This document shows, one piece after another, positions 8,006 through 17,439 of a DNA stretch of 64,000 bases. The first letter of the stretch is position 1. Every line of letters starts with the position of its first letter. The translations under genes and the position numbers were made by a program. Origin of the DNA: Bradyrhizobium erythrophlei (lineage in GTDB: Bacteria > Pseudomonadota > Alphaproteobacteria > Rhizobiales > Xanthobacteraceae); contig NZ_LT670849.1 of the NCBI RefSeq assembly GCF_900142985.1, forward strand, positions 496,001 to 560,000, in the 5' to 3' direction. The notes below the pieces were generated by a model, which was not told the origin of the DNA, made no database searches, and saw only the letters and a list, made by a program, of their open reading frames with translations.

Positions 8006-9514
8006 ATGAAAAACGCAGCCAAAATCGCCATCGCGCTCGCTGGCCTGTCATTAGGTCTCCTCGTGGGTCTTGTGGTCACGCCGGTCAGGGCCGATGACGC
8101 AAGCCCGGTCAAGGCAGGCGCCCTCCTCGATCAATTGCAGAAGCAGACCGGCGTCTACGACCGCTCGACCTCCGGCAAGACACCGGAATTCGTGGTCGAT
8201 CCGACCTGGCCGCAACCGCTGCCGCACAGCTGGCTATTGGGCCAAATCGGCGGTCTTTATGTCGATCATCACGACCACATCTGGGTCTACAACAGGCCGC
8301 GCACGCTGAACGACGACGAAGTGGGACTGGAGGGTCCGATCGCCGGCGCCACCGACGCCAAGGGCCAGCCGGTCAACGGCCTCGGCTTTGTGCGGCTGAA
8401 CGGCTTCGGTGCGGATTGCTGCCGCGCCGCCCCCTCGGTGATGGAATTCGATGGCGGCGGCAAATTGCTGCACGCCTGGGGCGGCCCGGCCGACCCGAAC
8501 TTCATCGGCGGCAAATGCAAATCCGATGATGGTTGCATCTGGCCAAACATCGAACACGGCATCTATGTCGACCAGAAGGATAATGTCTGGATCGCCGGCA
8601 ACTCTCCCGCGCTCAAGGCCGGCGAAAAGGAAATTCCGTGGACCACCAACAAGGGCGGCGGCGACGGCTTCATCCTGAAGTTCGACCGCGACGGCAATTT
8701 CAAGATGCGGATCGGCGGCACGCCCTCCGCGCCCGACAGCAACAGCAAGGACGGCGGCATCAACCGCACGCCGCTGCTCTATCGTCCCGCCGACATGGTG
8801 TACGATCCCAAGACCAATCGCCTTTACGTCGCCGACGGCTATGCTAACCGCCGCATCCTGATCGTCGATGCCGACACCGGCAAATATATCGGCCACTTCG
8901 GCGCCTACGGCAGCAACCCGATCGACGATGCGGCGGCGGCCGCCGCCGGCACCTGGCCGCAGGCCTCCAGCAAGGGCGATGTGAAGCCTGCCTTCTTCCG
9001 TAACCCCGTGCACTGCGTGAAGATCGCCGACGACGGCAAGATTTACGTCTGCGATCGCGGCAACGACCGCATCCAGGTGTTCGACAGCAAGGATGCATCG
9101 CTCGGCAAGGAATGCAGCAATCCGAATGGCGAAGCCGGCAAATGCGGCTTCGTGACCGAGCGCTTCATCAGCGCCAAGACCTACACCCAGCCGGTGATGC
9201 CCGGCACCGCGGTGTCGATGAACTTCTCGCCCGACAAGCCGCAAAGCTGTCTCTATATCGGCGATAACACCAACCAGACGATCTACATCCTGAGCCGCGA
9301 CAAGCTCGAACAACTCGGCCGGCTTGGCCATGGCGGCCGGATGGCCGGCGATTTCCACTGGCTGCATCAGGTCAGCCTCGACAGCCAGGGCAACATCTAT
9401 ACCGGCGAGGTCGATACCGGAAAGCGCGTGCAGAAGTTCGTACGTTACGGCGCCGACGGCTGTAGCGGCGGGGGCACGGCTGATATCGGTGGCGAAGCGG
9501 CCGAGCGCAAATAG
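8006..9514 (+). CDS. Secreted NHL-repeat beta-propeller protein
   Basis: This 502-residue protein has an N-terminal signal peptide (hydrophobic core about residues 7-25, probable cleavage after VRA) and repeated NHL-type blades. Blade signatures include NRLYVADGYANRRILIVD, GKIYVCDRGNDRIQVFD and GNIYTGEVDTGKRVQKF. These build a six-bladed propeller used for binding or, in some relatives, lyase or lactonase chemistry. Several cysteines (DCCRA, KCKSDDGC, ECSN, KCGF) suggest disulfides in the periplasm. It is transcribed divergently from the decarboxylase pair and followed by a hairpin. No catalytic role can be assigned. Confidence 0.85.
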   Translation: MKNAAKIAIALAGLSLGLLVGLVVTPVRADDASPVKAGALLDQLQKQTGVYDRSTSGKTPEFVVDPTWPQPLPHSWLLGQIGGLYVDHHDHIWVYNRPRTLNDDEVGLEGPIAGATDAKGQPVNGLGFVRLNGFGADCCRAAPSVMEFDGGGKLLHAWGGPADPNFIGGKCKSDDGCIWPNIEHGIYVDQKDNVWIAGNSPALKAGEKEIPWTTNKGGGDGFILKFDRDGNFKMRIGGTPSAPDSNSKDGGINRTPLLYRPADMVYDPKTNRLYVADGYANRRILIVDADTGKYIGHFGAYGSNPIDDAAAAAAGTWPQASSKGDVKPAFFRNPVHCVKIADDGKIYVCDRGNDRIQVFDSKDASLGKECSNPNGEAGKCGFVTERFISAKTYTQPVMPGTAVSMNFSPDKPQSCLYIGDNTNQTIYILSRDKLEQLGRLGHGGRMAGDFHWLHQVSLDSQGNIYTGEVDTGKRVQKFVRYGADGCSGGGTADIGGEAAERK

Positions 9515-9520
9515 GCAACA

Positions 9521-9550
9521 GAGAGGCCGCGCCACAAGGCACGGCCTCTC
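9521..9550 (+). terminator. Intrinsic terminator after the NHL gene
   Basis: The hairpin has arms GAGAGGCCG and CGGCCTCTC, one mismatch, three further pairs and an ACAA loop. It begins 7 bp after the NHL stop codon and is followed by CCATTTTA. It also separates the convergent ABM-domain gene. Confidence 0.75.
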
Positions 9551-9555
9551 CCATT

Positions 9556-9873
9556 TTAGTTGTGCTTGAACGGGCCGACTTCGCGGATCACCCGACAGAT
9601 CTGCAAGAAGCCGCTCCCGTAGAATTCAGCATGTCCGCGCTTCATGGTTTCGACATGATCGGGGTGGGTTCGCCAGGCTTCCAGCGCCTCTTCCGAGGCG
9701 AAGCGGAACACGGTGATTTCCTCGCCGTCCTCGGCCCTGAACGACTTCACCGACAGAAAGCCCGGCAGCTTGCTGACGATGCTATACATGCGTTCGCCGA
9801 GCTGGCCATATGAATCCATGTCGGCATCATCCCGCAGCTTCAGGTCGCCGACCACGATCACATCACTGATCAT
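9556..9873 (-). CDS. ABM-domain (antibiotic biosynthesis monooxygenase-like) protein
   Basis: This 105-residue single-domain protein has the dimeric alpha/beta-barrel ABM fold signature: GFLSVKSFRAEDGEEITVFR, then EALEAWRTHPDHVETM. Members include small quinol-forming monooxygenases, haem-degrading enzymes and many stand-alone proteins of unknown role. A GGAAGG ribosome binding site precedes the ATG. It lies alone between the NHL gene and the large catabolic operon, so its role cannot be inferred from context. Confidence 0.8.
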   Translation of the reverse strand: MISDVIVVGDLKLRDDADMDSYGQLGERMYSIVSKLPGFLSVKSFRAEDGEEITVFRFASEEALEAWRTHPDHVETMKRGHAEFYGSGFLQICRVIREVGPFKHN

Positions 9874-9961
9874 TTTTTAAGCCTTCCACCAAACGAATGA
9901 CGCACCGCCCGATCGAGCCGGGCGGCAACTTCTCGCTAATTCGCCTTGACGGATGCGTTTG

Positions 9962-10825
9962 TTACACCACGGTCCGGTGCCGTTCGATGCAGGTGCGCAC
10001 CACCTCATCCATCGGCTTCGTCCACCAGGTGTCGGAGAAAATCTCGATCTCGGAGTAACCGGAAAATCCTTCGGCTTCGACCGCCCAGCGGAACGATTTG
10101 ATGTCGATCACGCCATCGCCCATCATGCCGCGGTCGTTGAGAATGTCCCTGGTCGGCACCAGCCAGTCGCAGACGTGAAACGCCAGCAGGCGATCCTTGC
10201 CCGCGCGCGCGATTTGGGCAAGGACCTCCGGGTCCCACCAGATGTGATAAACGTCGAGCGCTACGCCAAGCGCGCCGGTGCGACCGGGATCGAGGCGGTC
10301 GCAGATATCGAGCGCATGTTTGGCCGTATTCACGCAGGCGCGGTCGCCGGCATAGACCGGATGTAACGGCTCGATCGCCAGCGGCAATTTGGCACCGCGC
10401 GCATATTCCATCATCTCGGCGATGGCGTCTTCGACCTGCGAGCGCGCCGCCGCGATATCCTTTGAGGCCGCGCTTCCCGGCCGCGAATATTGCGGCAGGC
10501 CGCCGACCACGAGCACGATGCAGGGCGCGCCGAGCGCCTTGGCTTCGTCGACGCAACGCCTGTTATCGTCGCGCACCTCAGTGCGGCGCGAAGCATCCGA
10601 GGTGAACATGCCACCACGGCAATAGCCGGAGAGCTCGAGGCCCGTTTCGCGCACCGCCCGCACCGCGCGCCCAAGACCGACGGCGGCGACCTGGTCGCGC
10701 CAGGGATCGATGGCGCGGATGCCGTGCCGCGCGCAGGCCTCGATGATCTGCAAGAGATCGCCCTGCTTGCGGACAGTTGCGGTGTTGAGCGACAGCCAGC
10801 GGTGATCGGCCGAGAAGTCGCGCAT
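9962..10825 (-). CDS. Sugar phosphate isomerase/epimerase family protein (xylose isomerase-like TIM barrel)
   Basis: This 287-residue cytosolic protein has TIM-barrel features of the AP-endonuclease/xylose isomerase-like family, including AIEPLHPVYAGDRACVNT, GVALDVYHIWWDPEVL and FSGYSEIEIFSD. The acidic and histidine residues in these strands normally bind a divalent metal. Its start overlaps the stop of the DUF993 gene by one base (TGATG). It is the last gene of the minus-strand unit that begins with the importer. It probably isomerises or epimerises an intermediate of that pathway. Confidence 0.85.
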   Translation of the reverse strand: MRDFSADHRWLSLNTATVRKQGDLLQIIEACARHGIRAIDPWRDQVAAVGLGRAVRAVRETGLELSGYCRGGMFTSDASRRTEVRDDNRRCVDEAKALGAPCIVLVVGGLPQYSRPGSAASKDIAAARSQVEDAIAEMMEYARGAKLPLAIEPLHPVYAGDRACVNTAKHALDICDRLDPGRTGALGVALDVYHIWWDPEVLAQIARAGKDRLLAFHVCDWLVPTRDILNDRGMMGDGVIDIKSFRWAVEAEGFSGYSEIEIFSDTWWTKPMDEVVRTCIERHRTVV

Positions 10826-12018
10826 CAGGCTTCCAGACCACGCAATGCGAGAACGGCCTTCATCCGCCGCGTCGCCAGTTCCGGATTGGCGAGCAGTCCG
10901 GCTTGATCGGCCAAGCGAAACAGTTCGGCCAGATGCAGCGTCGAGCGCGTGCTTTCCTGCCCGCCAACCATGGTGAAATGATCCTGATGCCCGTTCAGAT
11001 AGGCCATGAACACGATGCCGGTCTTGTAGAACCGCGTCGGCGCCTTGAAGATGTGGCGTGACAGCGGCACCGTCGGCCCAAGCACGTCGTGGAACCCTTG
11101 CGTGTCGGAAGCCGCCAGCCGCGACAGCGCGTAGGACGCCGCCGGCGCGATTGCGTCGAAAATGCCGAGCAGCGCGTGCGAATAACCCTGCTCGTCACCG
11201 GCGATCAGTTCGGCGTAGTTGAAGTCGTCGCCAGTATACATCTTGACGCTCTTGGCCAGGCGGCGGCGCATGTCGATCTCGCGTTGCTTGTCGAGCAGCG
11301 AAATCTTGACGCCATCGACCTTCCCTGCGTGCGCATTGATGATGGCAACGGCGGTATCCATCGCCATGTTGAGGTCCGCCGTACCCCAGTAACCGGCAAG
11401 CGCGGGGTCGAACATATCGCCCAGCCAGTGGATGATCACGGGCTCGGCCACCTGCGACAGCACGCGGCCGTAGACCTTGGCATAGTCGTCCGGGCTACGG
11501 GCGATTTTGGCGAGCGCGCGCGAGGCCATCAGAATGATCCGTCCGCCGGCCTTTTCGATCGCCGCGATCTGTTCCTCATAGGCGCGGATCACATCGTCGA
11601 TATTTCTGGCGTCTTCAACCGCGAGATGGTCGGTGCCGGCGCCGGAGAATACCAGCGCCCCACCCCGTGCCTTTGCAGCAGCCACCGAGCGCTGGACCAG
11701 TTCGAGCGAGGTCGGCCAGTCGAGCCCCATGCCGCGTTGCGCGGTATCCATCGCTTCGGCAACACCCAGGCCGAGGTCCCAGACATGCTCGCGAAACGCA
11801 ATCGTCTTGTCCCAATCGACCGCCGCCGTCAGCCAGGGATCGACATCGGCCAAAGGATTCGAGACGACGTGGGCCGCCGAGAACGCCACGCGATTGAGCG
11901 TGCCGTCGAGCTTGGCCGGAAAATTGCGCGAGGCCGCGAGGCGATATGTTTCGACCTTGCCGCCAGCGGTCGGCAGTTTCAGCGACAATGACGAGACAGG
12001 CATGACGGGTTTGTTCAT
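10825..12018 (-). CDS. DUF993 protein, dihydrodipicolinate synthase-like
   Basis: This 397-residue protein matches the DUF993 family, which is distantly related to DapA-type class I aldolases and has no firmly known reaction. Recognised stretches include RVAFSAAHVVSNPLADVDP, FSGAGTDHL and VIIHWLGDMFDPALAGYWG. The start at 12018 has a strong ribosome binding site (GGGAGAAGGG). It sits 12 bp after the Gfo/Idh/MocA gene and overlaps the isomerase gene. In this context it may cleave or rearrange a keto-acid product of the upstream oxidoreductase and dehydratase; this is inference. Confidence 0.82.
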   Translation of the reverse strand: MNKPVMPVSSLSLKLPTAGGKVETYRLAASRNFPAKLDGTLNRVAFSAAHVVSNPLADVDPWLTAAVDWDKTIAFREHVWDLGLGVAEAMDTAQRGMGLDWPTSLELVQRSVAAAKARGGALVFSGAGTDHLAVEDARNIDDVIRAYEEQIAAIEKAGGRIILMASRALAKIARSPDDYAKVYGRVLSQVAEPVIIHWLGDMFDPALAGYWGTADLNMAMDTAVAIINAHAGKVDGVKISLLDKQREIDMRRRLAKSVKMYTGDDFNYAELIAGDEQGYSHALLGIFDAIAPAASYALSRLAASDTQGFHDVLGPTVPLSRHIFKAPTRFYKTGIVFMAYLNGHQDHFTMVGGQESTRSTLHLAELFRLADQAGLLANPELATRRMKAVLALRGLEA

Positions 12019-12030
12019 GACCCTTCTCCC

Positions 12031-13182
12031 TTAAACCTTGATCGGCGCGACATCGATCCAGCGCTTCTCGCGCCAGCTCTGGAGCGCACACTCAGCAAGC
12101 TGCACGCCCTTGGCGCCTTCCAGCAGCGTGTACTTGTAGGGCGCATCCTCGCAGACATGGCGGATGAACATTTCCCACTGCTCCTTGAAGCCGTTGTCGT
12201 AGGTCACGTTCTCCGGCAGCTTCTGCCAATCACTATAGAAATCATGCTGGCGCTTCTCGTCCGGATTCCACACCGGCCGCGGCGTCATCTGGCGTGCCTG
12301 GATCATGCACTCGGTGAGGCCAGCGACCGCCGAGCCGTGGGTGCCGTCGACCTGGAAGGTGACGAGGTCATCGCGGTAAACGCGCGTCGCCCAGCTCATG
12401 TTGATATGCGCAATCACGCCGCCCTTGAGGCGGAAGGTCGCGTAAGCCGAATCGTCGGCCGTGGCCTTGTATTTCTTGTTGTCTTCGTCCCAGCGCTCGG
12501 GGATGTCGGTATTGCCGATGCAGACCACGCTTTCGACCTCACCAAAGAGGTTGTCGAGCACGTAGCGCCAGTGGCAGACCATGTCGAGGATGATGCCGCC
12601 GCCGTCTTCGGTACGATAATTCCACGACGGCCGCTGCGCTTCCTGCCAGTCGCCCTCGAACACCCAATAGCCGAATTCGCCACGCACCGAGAGCATGCGG
12701 CCGAAAAATCCGGACTCGCGCAGGAAGGCCAGCTTCTTCAGGCCCGGCAGGAACAGCTTGTCCTGCACCACGCCGTGCTTGAGACCCTTGCTGTTGCCGA
12801 GCTTCACGATTGCGACCGCTTCTTCGAGATTGGTCGCAGTCGGCTTCTCGCAATAGACATGCTTGCCGGCGTCGAACGCCCGGGTCAGCAAACCCGGCCG
12901 CGCCTGCGTGGTCGCGGCGTCGAAGAACACGGTGTCCTTCTTGTCGGCCAGCGCCGCATCGAGGTCGGTGGTCCAGCGTTCGACGCCGAAGCGCTTGGCG
13001 AGCGCCTCGATCTTTGCCGGGTTGCGGCCGACCAGGATCGGGTCCGGCATCACGCGATCGCCGCTGGAAAGCCTGACGCCTCCCTGATCACGGATCGCGA
13101 TGATCGAACGGATCAAATGCTGGTTGAGCCCCATGCGGCCGGTGACACCGTTCATGATCACGCCGAGGCGTTGCGTCGTCAT
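12031..13182 (-). CDS. Gfo/Idh/MocA family NAD(P)-dependent oxidoreductase
   Basis: This 383-residue protein has an N-terminal Rossmann fold (GVIMNGVTGRMG) and the family motif YCEKPTATN, whose lysine takes part in catalysis. A C-terminal substrate-binding sheet follows. I chose the ATG at 13182 because it overlaps the stop of the enolase-superfamily gene by ATGA and has an AGGAG just upstream. The longer frame would run into that gene. It probably oxidises a sugar, polyol or related hydroxy compound made available by the importer encoded upstream. Confidence 0.9.
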   Translation of the reverse strand: MTTQRLGVIMNGVTGRMGLNQHLIRSIIAIRDQGGVRLSSGDRVMPDPILVGRNPAKIEALAKRFGVERWTTDLDAALADKKDTVFFDAATTQARPGLLTRAFDAGKHVYCEKPTATNLEEAVAIVKLGNSKGLKHGVVQDKLFLPGLKKLAFLRESGFFGRMLSVRGEFGYWVFEGDWQEAQRPSWNYRTEDGGGIILDMVCHWRYVLDNLFGEVESVVCIGNTDIPERWDEDNKKYKATADDSAYATFRLKGGVIAHINMSWATRVYRDDLVTFQVDGTHGSAVAGLTECMIQARQMTPRPVWNPDEKRQHDFYSDWQKLPENVTYDNGFKEQWEMFIRHVCEDAPYKYTLLEGAKGVQLAECALQSWREKRWIDVAPIKV

Positions 13183-14582
13183 ATCGATTGCTCCTGCAAT
13201 ATTCTTGCTTTTGGTTGTTGAAAGGCCTGCATCGTCGGCCACAGCGGATGCACGCCGGTCGCAAAGCCCGGCGCGGTCAGCGATCCCGTCAGCAGATCGC
13301 CGTCATGGATCGCGAGCCGGGCCTTGTTGCCGGCGCGCGTATAGAGGTCGGGATGGGCGGTAAGGAAGGCAATCGCCTCGTCAGCCGGCGTTTCGCCGAA
13401 GCCGTCCACATAATGATGTCCGTTGCGCTCGGTGTGGGTGATCCCGATCAACGCACCGAGCGCGAGATCCTGCTGCACCGAGAGCCCGGCCTGACAGGTC
13501 AGGTCTTCGCCCGTCACGAAAAATTTCTCGCTCGACGTGCTCCATTTGGCCGCACGGGTCGCGTTGATCACGGACTTGTACATGCCCTTGCACGCCTTCG
13601 AGGAAATGCCGCGGTAGCCGAGCGCGCGCGCGGCGACGAAGGCGTTATAGGAATCATCGGCCTCGTCGATGATAAAATCGCAAGCACCAAGGCCGGAGAC
13701 CGGCGAGGCCTGCGTGGTGTCGCGCGGCATCGGCTGCTCGATATAGAGCAGCCGGCTCGCGATCGGAGCGAGCGCTGCATCGCGGCTCAACCGATCGACC
13801 AGGCTTCGTAAATCGCCGGGATCGGCATATTGCTCGTTGGCGTCGAGGGTTACGCTATAGGCATAAGGCAGCGTCGCGAGCTCCCGGCCGATACGAACAA
13901 GCCGCGCAGCATCAGATTCCGGATCGCCGGCCAGCTTGAGTTTGAAATAGCGCGCACCGGAATTCTCTTCCCGGTCGGCAACACCGCCGGCTCCTTCAAC
14001 CGTGTCATCGAGGCCGACGGTGTGGCGGATGGCGACGCGCTCGCGGCGGCGGCTTTGCGCGAGAAACCGCATGATGTCGTCATTGGAAAGATCAGGCGAC
14101 AGCCGCGCGTCGATGCCGGTAATATTGGCGGCCATGCCGTCAAAGAAGTTCGTTCCGGCACCGCGCAACAGCGCATCGAGAATGGCCTTGTTGATTTCGG
14201 CAGGCCCAAAGAGCGCCGCAAGCGGCGGGATGTCTTCCTTCGCGCACTTCTCGATCTGTACTGCAATTCGCGAAGCGTGATGGCCGAAGGCCGTATCGTA
14301 TCCGGAACTGGTCAGATAGAGCTGGCTCGCGATCGCAAGCGAACGCCGTAATTCATCGACGGTTTGTTCCGGCGAGAGCTGGACGCGCTTGTCGAACCAT
14401 TTCGGCACCATCATCTCGGCGCTGGCGCCGACCGCCCTACCCTTGCCTTCGATCTCGATTTCGACGCGCACGAAGACCTGCGAGGCCGCCTCGACCACCA
14501 CAGCGCCAAAGCGGAACGGCCGGGCAAAGCGCACGGGGCGTTCGAAAAGCGTGATATCCCGCACGGCGAGGCGTTGCGGCAT
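13179..14582 (-). CDS. Enolase-superfamily enzyme (mandelate racemase/muconate lactonizing-like)
   Basis: This 467-residue protein is longer than the usual 370-400. It has the superfamily catalytic set: a KxK pair in YFKLKLAGD (K214, K216), probable metal ligands D247 (LDANE), E282 (YIEQPM) and D306/E307 (IIDEADD), and a later lysine in SSKACKG (K329). Such enzymes abstract a proton next to a carboxylate and act as dehydratases, racemases or cycloisomerases. The gene lies 10 bp after the ABC ATPase gene and overlaps the oxidoreductase gene. Dehydration of an imported acid is the likeliest role, but the residues do not fix the substrate. Confidence 0.85.
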   Translation of the reverse strand: MPQRLAVRDITLFERPVRFARPFRFGAVVVEAASQVFVRVEIEIEGKGRAVGASAEMMVPKWFDKRVQLSPEQTVDELRRSLAIASQLYLTSSGYDTAFGHHASRIAVQIEKCAKEDIPPLAALFGPAEINKAILDALLRGAGTNFFDGMAANITGIDARLSPDLSNDDIMRFLAQSRRRERVAIRHTVGLDDTVEGAGGVADREENSGARYFKLKLAGDPESDAARLVRIGRELATLPYAYSVTLDANEQYADPGDLRSLVDRLSRDAALAPIASRLLYIEQPMPRDTTQASPVSGLGACDFIIDEADDSYNAFVAARALGYRGISSKACKGMYKSVINATRAAKWSTSSEKFFVTGEDLTCQAGLSVQQDLALGALIGITHTERNGHHYVDGFGETPADEAIAFLTAHPDLYTRAGNKARLAIHDGDLLTGSLTAPGFATGVHPLWPTMQAFQQPKARILQEQSI

Positions 14583-14592
14583 GGTTACACCT

Positions 14593-15441
14593 TCAATCCA
14601 GCGCGCTTTGCGTGAAGAAGTGCTTGCGGATGCGCTGGACCAGTTTCGCGAATACCGGATCGCTCATGACGTCGAGCGAGCGCGGGCGCGGCAATGGCAC
14701 ATCATAGATCGCCGCGATCGCGCCGGGCCGCTCGGTCATGACCAGCACACGGTCGGCCAGAAAAACCGCTTCCGGAATCGAGTGGGTGATCAGAAGCACG
14801 GTCTTGCCCGTGTCGCGCTGGATGCGCATCAATTCGACATTCATGCGCTCGCGCGTCATGGCATCGAGCGCGCCGAACGGCTCGTCCATCAGCACGATCT
14901 TGGGATCGTGCACCAGCGCCCGGCAGATCGAGGCGCGCTGCTGCATGCCGCCCGAGAGCTGCCACGGCAACTTCTTCTCAAAACCTTCGAGACCAACCAG
15001 CTTGAGCAGCGCCTTCGCCCGCGGCAAATATTCCTGGCGTGCGAGACGCTTCATGTCGATCGGCAGCATCACGTTATTGAGGATGTTGCGCCAGGGCAGG
15101 AGCAGCGCGTTCTGGAACACGATGCCGACATTGCCATGCGGCTTGTCGACCTTCTCGCCCTCGACGAAGATCTCGCCGGTCGAAGGCGGCAATAGTCCAG
15201 AGATCATCTTCAGGAGCGTGGACTTGCCGCAGCCGGATGGCCCGACCACGACAAAGAATTCACCGTCATTGATCTGGAAATCGAGCGGCCGCAACGACGG
15301 GATGTCCCCGTCGCGCGAGCGATAGGTTTTCGAGACGCCCGACAGGCGAATGCCGGGCGTGTGCGGTGCGCCACGATCGGCCACGACGCGCAAGTGCGCG
15401 GCGGACGGATTCGGACTTGAGGGTTTGCTGGCTGCGTTCAT
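14593..15441 (-). CDS. ABC transporter ATP-binding protein (SsuB/TauB type)
   Basis: This 282-residue ATPase has Walker A GPSGCGKST (about residues 67-75), signature LSGGMQQRASICRAL and Walker B VLMDEPFGALD. It belongs to the nitrate/sulfonate/taurine importer class and acts at the inner-membrane face. A non-conserved, proline/serine-rich N-terminal stretch of about 30 residues precedes the domain. It is 3 bp downstream of the binding-protein gene. Confidence 0.93.
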   Translation of the reverse strand: MNAASKPSSPNPSAAHLRVVADRGAPHTPGIRLSGVSKTYRSRDGDIPSLRPLDFQINDGEFFVVVGPSGCGKSTLLKMISGLLPPSTGEIFVEGEKVDKPHGNVGIVFQNALLLPWRNILNNVMLPIDMKRLARQEYLPRAKALLKLVGLEGFEKKLPWQLSGGMQQRASICRALVHDPKIVLMDEPFGALDAMTRERMNVELMRIQRDTGKTVLLITHSIPEAVFLADRVLVMTERPGAIAAIYDVPLPRPRSLDVMSDPVFAKLVQRIRKHFFTQSALD

Positions 15442-15444
15442 TCG

Positions 15445-16431
15445 TTATTTTGGCAAATAGTCGTTGGTGTAAAACGCCTTCGGGTTTTCCTTGGCCTTGG
15501 CGTCAAGCCCGCCATACTCGACCATCAGGTTGACGGAATCCGTCATGTTCTGCTCGGTGACCTGGAACGGCCGTTTCGATTTTGTTTCAGCGGTGCGATA
15601 GAGCGGGATCGTCAGCTCGAACCCCTGCGTGAGCGTATCGATCTTGCCGCCCTTCGGGTTGGCATCGAGGATCGATTGCGCCGCGCCCTTCGGGTCTTTT
15701 TCGGCGGCTTCCACCGCCTTGGTGGTTGCATCCATGAAGCGCTTCACGACATCCGCATTGGCCTTGACGTAGTCGGTGTTGGCCACAAGGCCCGACGACA
15801 CCATGTTGATGCCGTAGTCGGCGAACTTGATCGGATAGACGTCCTTGCCGGTGGCATCCTTGATCTTCATCGACTGATCCATGACGTAGCCGAGCAAAAG
15901 ATCAGCCTGGCCGTTGATGACCGCGTTGAGCTTGGTCTGGCCATCGCCGGCCACGGTGGTGAAATCGCTTTCCTTCAGGCCGGTCTTTTTCAGAAACAGC
16001 GGCCAGATCTGCGTCATGGAGTCGGCCGGCGTAATCGCCACCGTCTTGCCCCTGATGTCGTCGGGCTTCCTGATGTTCTTGTCGACAAGTCCCATCACCG
16101 ACATCGGGCTGGTCTGGAGCAGCACGCCGGTTGCGACGATCGGCGCGCCCTTCACCGCCGCGCGCATCATGGTCGGCACGTCGACATAGCCGAAGTCGGC
16201 CGTCTTCGCCGCCACGGCTTGCGTGGTCGCGGCCGAGCCGCGGCCTTCCTGGATTTCGAGATCGATGCCTTCAGCGGCGTAAATGCCCTTGGCCTTGCCG
16301 TAATAAAACGGCGCGTGCTCGCCATAGACATACCAGTTGAGCATCAACACGACCTTGTCCGCGGCTTTCGCCGGCAACGCCAGCATCGTTCCGATCAGCA
16401 CTGTTGCAAGAGCTGCAACCACACGCATCAT
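15445..16431 (-). CDS. ABC transporter substrate-binding protein (NMT1/THI5-like)
   Basis: This 328-residue periplasmic protein has a signal peptide (about residues 1-23, ending LPAKA). It then shows the NMT1-type opening VVLMLNWYVYGEHAPFYYGK, with EGRGSAATTQAVAAKTADFG in the ligand cleft. Related proteins bind pyrimidine precursors of thiamine, sulfonates, phthalates or other small organics. The NWY...HAPFYYG pattern is closest to the THI5/RibY-like group. It lies between the permease and ATPase genes. The ligand defines the whole operon's substrate and is unknown. Confidence 0.92.
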   Translation of the reverse strand: MMRVVAALATVLIGTMLALPAKAADKVVLMLNWYVYGEHAPFYYGKAKGIYAAEGIDLEIQEGRGSAATTQAVAAKTADFGYVDVPTMMRAAVKGAPIVATGVLLQTSPMSVMGLVDKNIRKPDDIRGKTVAITPADSMTQIWPLFLKKTGLKESDFTTVAGDGQTKLNAVINGQADLLLGYVMDQSMKIKDATGKDVYPIKFADYGINMVSSGLVANTDYVKANADVVKRFMDATTKAVEAAEKDPKGAAQSILDANPKGGKIDTLTQGFELTIPLYRTAETKSKRPFQVTEQNMTDSVNLMVEYGGLDAKAKENPKAFYTNDYLPK

Positions 16432-16482
16432 GTTCTCCTCCCAAGCCCTTTGTTCGAGCCGCCTTTTGGCCTGCGGCTTCGC

Positions 16483-17292
16483 TTATGCCGTCAAAATGAT
16501 CTCTTCGCGCTGGCTGACATGCCAAGGCACCACCAGCTTCTCGATACGGTCGACAATCCAGAACAGGATCACCCCGAGCAGCGCCAGGATCACCAGCGCC
16601 GCAAACATCGTCGGCAGGTCGAAGGTGCCGATCGAACGCTGCATCACATAACCGATGCCGGAATTCGAACCGACGAATTCGCCGACCACGGCGCCGACGA
16701 CCGCCAGCGTGACGGAAACTTTCAAGCCGGAAAAGATCGCCGGCATCGCATGCGGCAAATTGACCGCGCGGAAGACATGAAAGCGGCTGCCCTGCATGGC
16801 GCGCGCAAGGTCGACCATGTCGGGGTCGACGGACTTGAACCCCTGAACCGCCGAAACCACGACCGGAAAGAATCCGAGCAGGAAGGCTGAAATGATCTTC
16901 GGGAAAATGCCGAAGCCGAACCACACAACGAACAGCGGCGCGATCGCAATCTTCGGCACCGATTGCGAGAACACCAGGAGCGGATAGACGTAGCTTTCCA
17001 CCGTCTTCGATCCCGCAATCAGCATGGCGCAGGGGATGCCGAACAGCGCCGACAGCAGGAAGCCGCAGATCGTCGCATAGGTGGTCGGCCACGACTGTCG
17101 CGCCAGTTCCGGCCAGTCCTGCCACAGCACGGCGACGACGTCCGCAGGCGCCGGAATTTGATAGGCCGGAATCTTGAACAGGCGGATCGACAGATCCCAG
17201 ACGACCACGATGAAAATCAGGAACAGAAACGGCCGCACCCACGCCGCGTTCAGCGCTTTCGACAGGGTGGATGGCGCTTTCAGTTCAGCCAA
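16483..17292 (-). CDS. ABC transporter permease (SsuC/TauC type)
   Basis: This 269-residue inner-membrane protein has about six transmembrane segments and the EAA-like loop RAMQGSRFHVFRAVNLPHAM. It starts with TTG at 17292, supported by AAGGGAG upstream. It opens the importer genes and precedes the binding-protein gene by about 50 bp. Confidence 0.92.
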   Translation of the reverse strand: MAELKAPSTLSKALNAAWVRPFLFLIFIVVVWDLSIRLFKIPAYQIPAPADVVAVLWQDWPELARQSWPTTYATICGFLLSALFGIPCAMLIAGSKTVESYVYPLLVFSQSVPKIAIAPLFVVWFGFGIFPKIISAFLLGFFPVVVSAVQGFKSVDPDMVDLARAMQGSRFHVFRAVNLPHAMPAIFSGLKVSVTLAVVGAVVGEFVGSNSGIGYVMQRSIGTFDLPTMFAALVILALLGVILFWIVDRIEKLVVPWHVSQREEIILTA

Positions 17293-17439
17293 GTTTCGCT
17301 CCCTTGTGGCCTTGATTTTTCGGCCTTGATTTTCGTCGAAATTAACCCGTTGGATAAATACTGTCCAGCCGCTTCCGCCGGTATTTTCCGCCCTACTTTT
17401 TCGCCCCTGTCGGGTTCGAATACGAAGCTAAATCCCGGA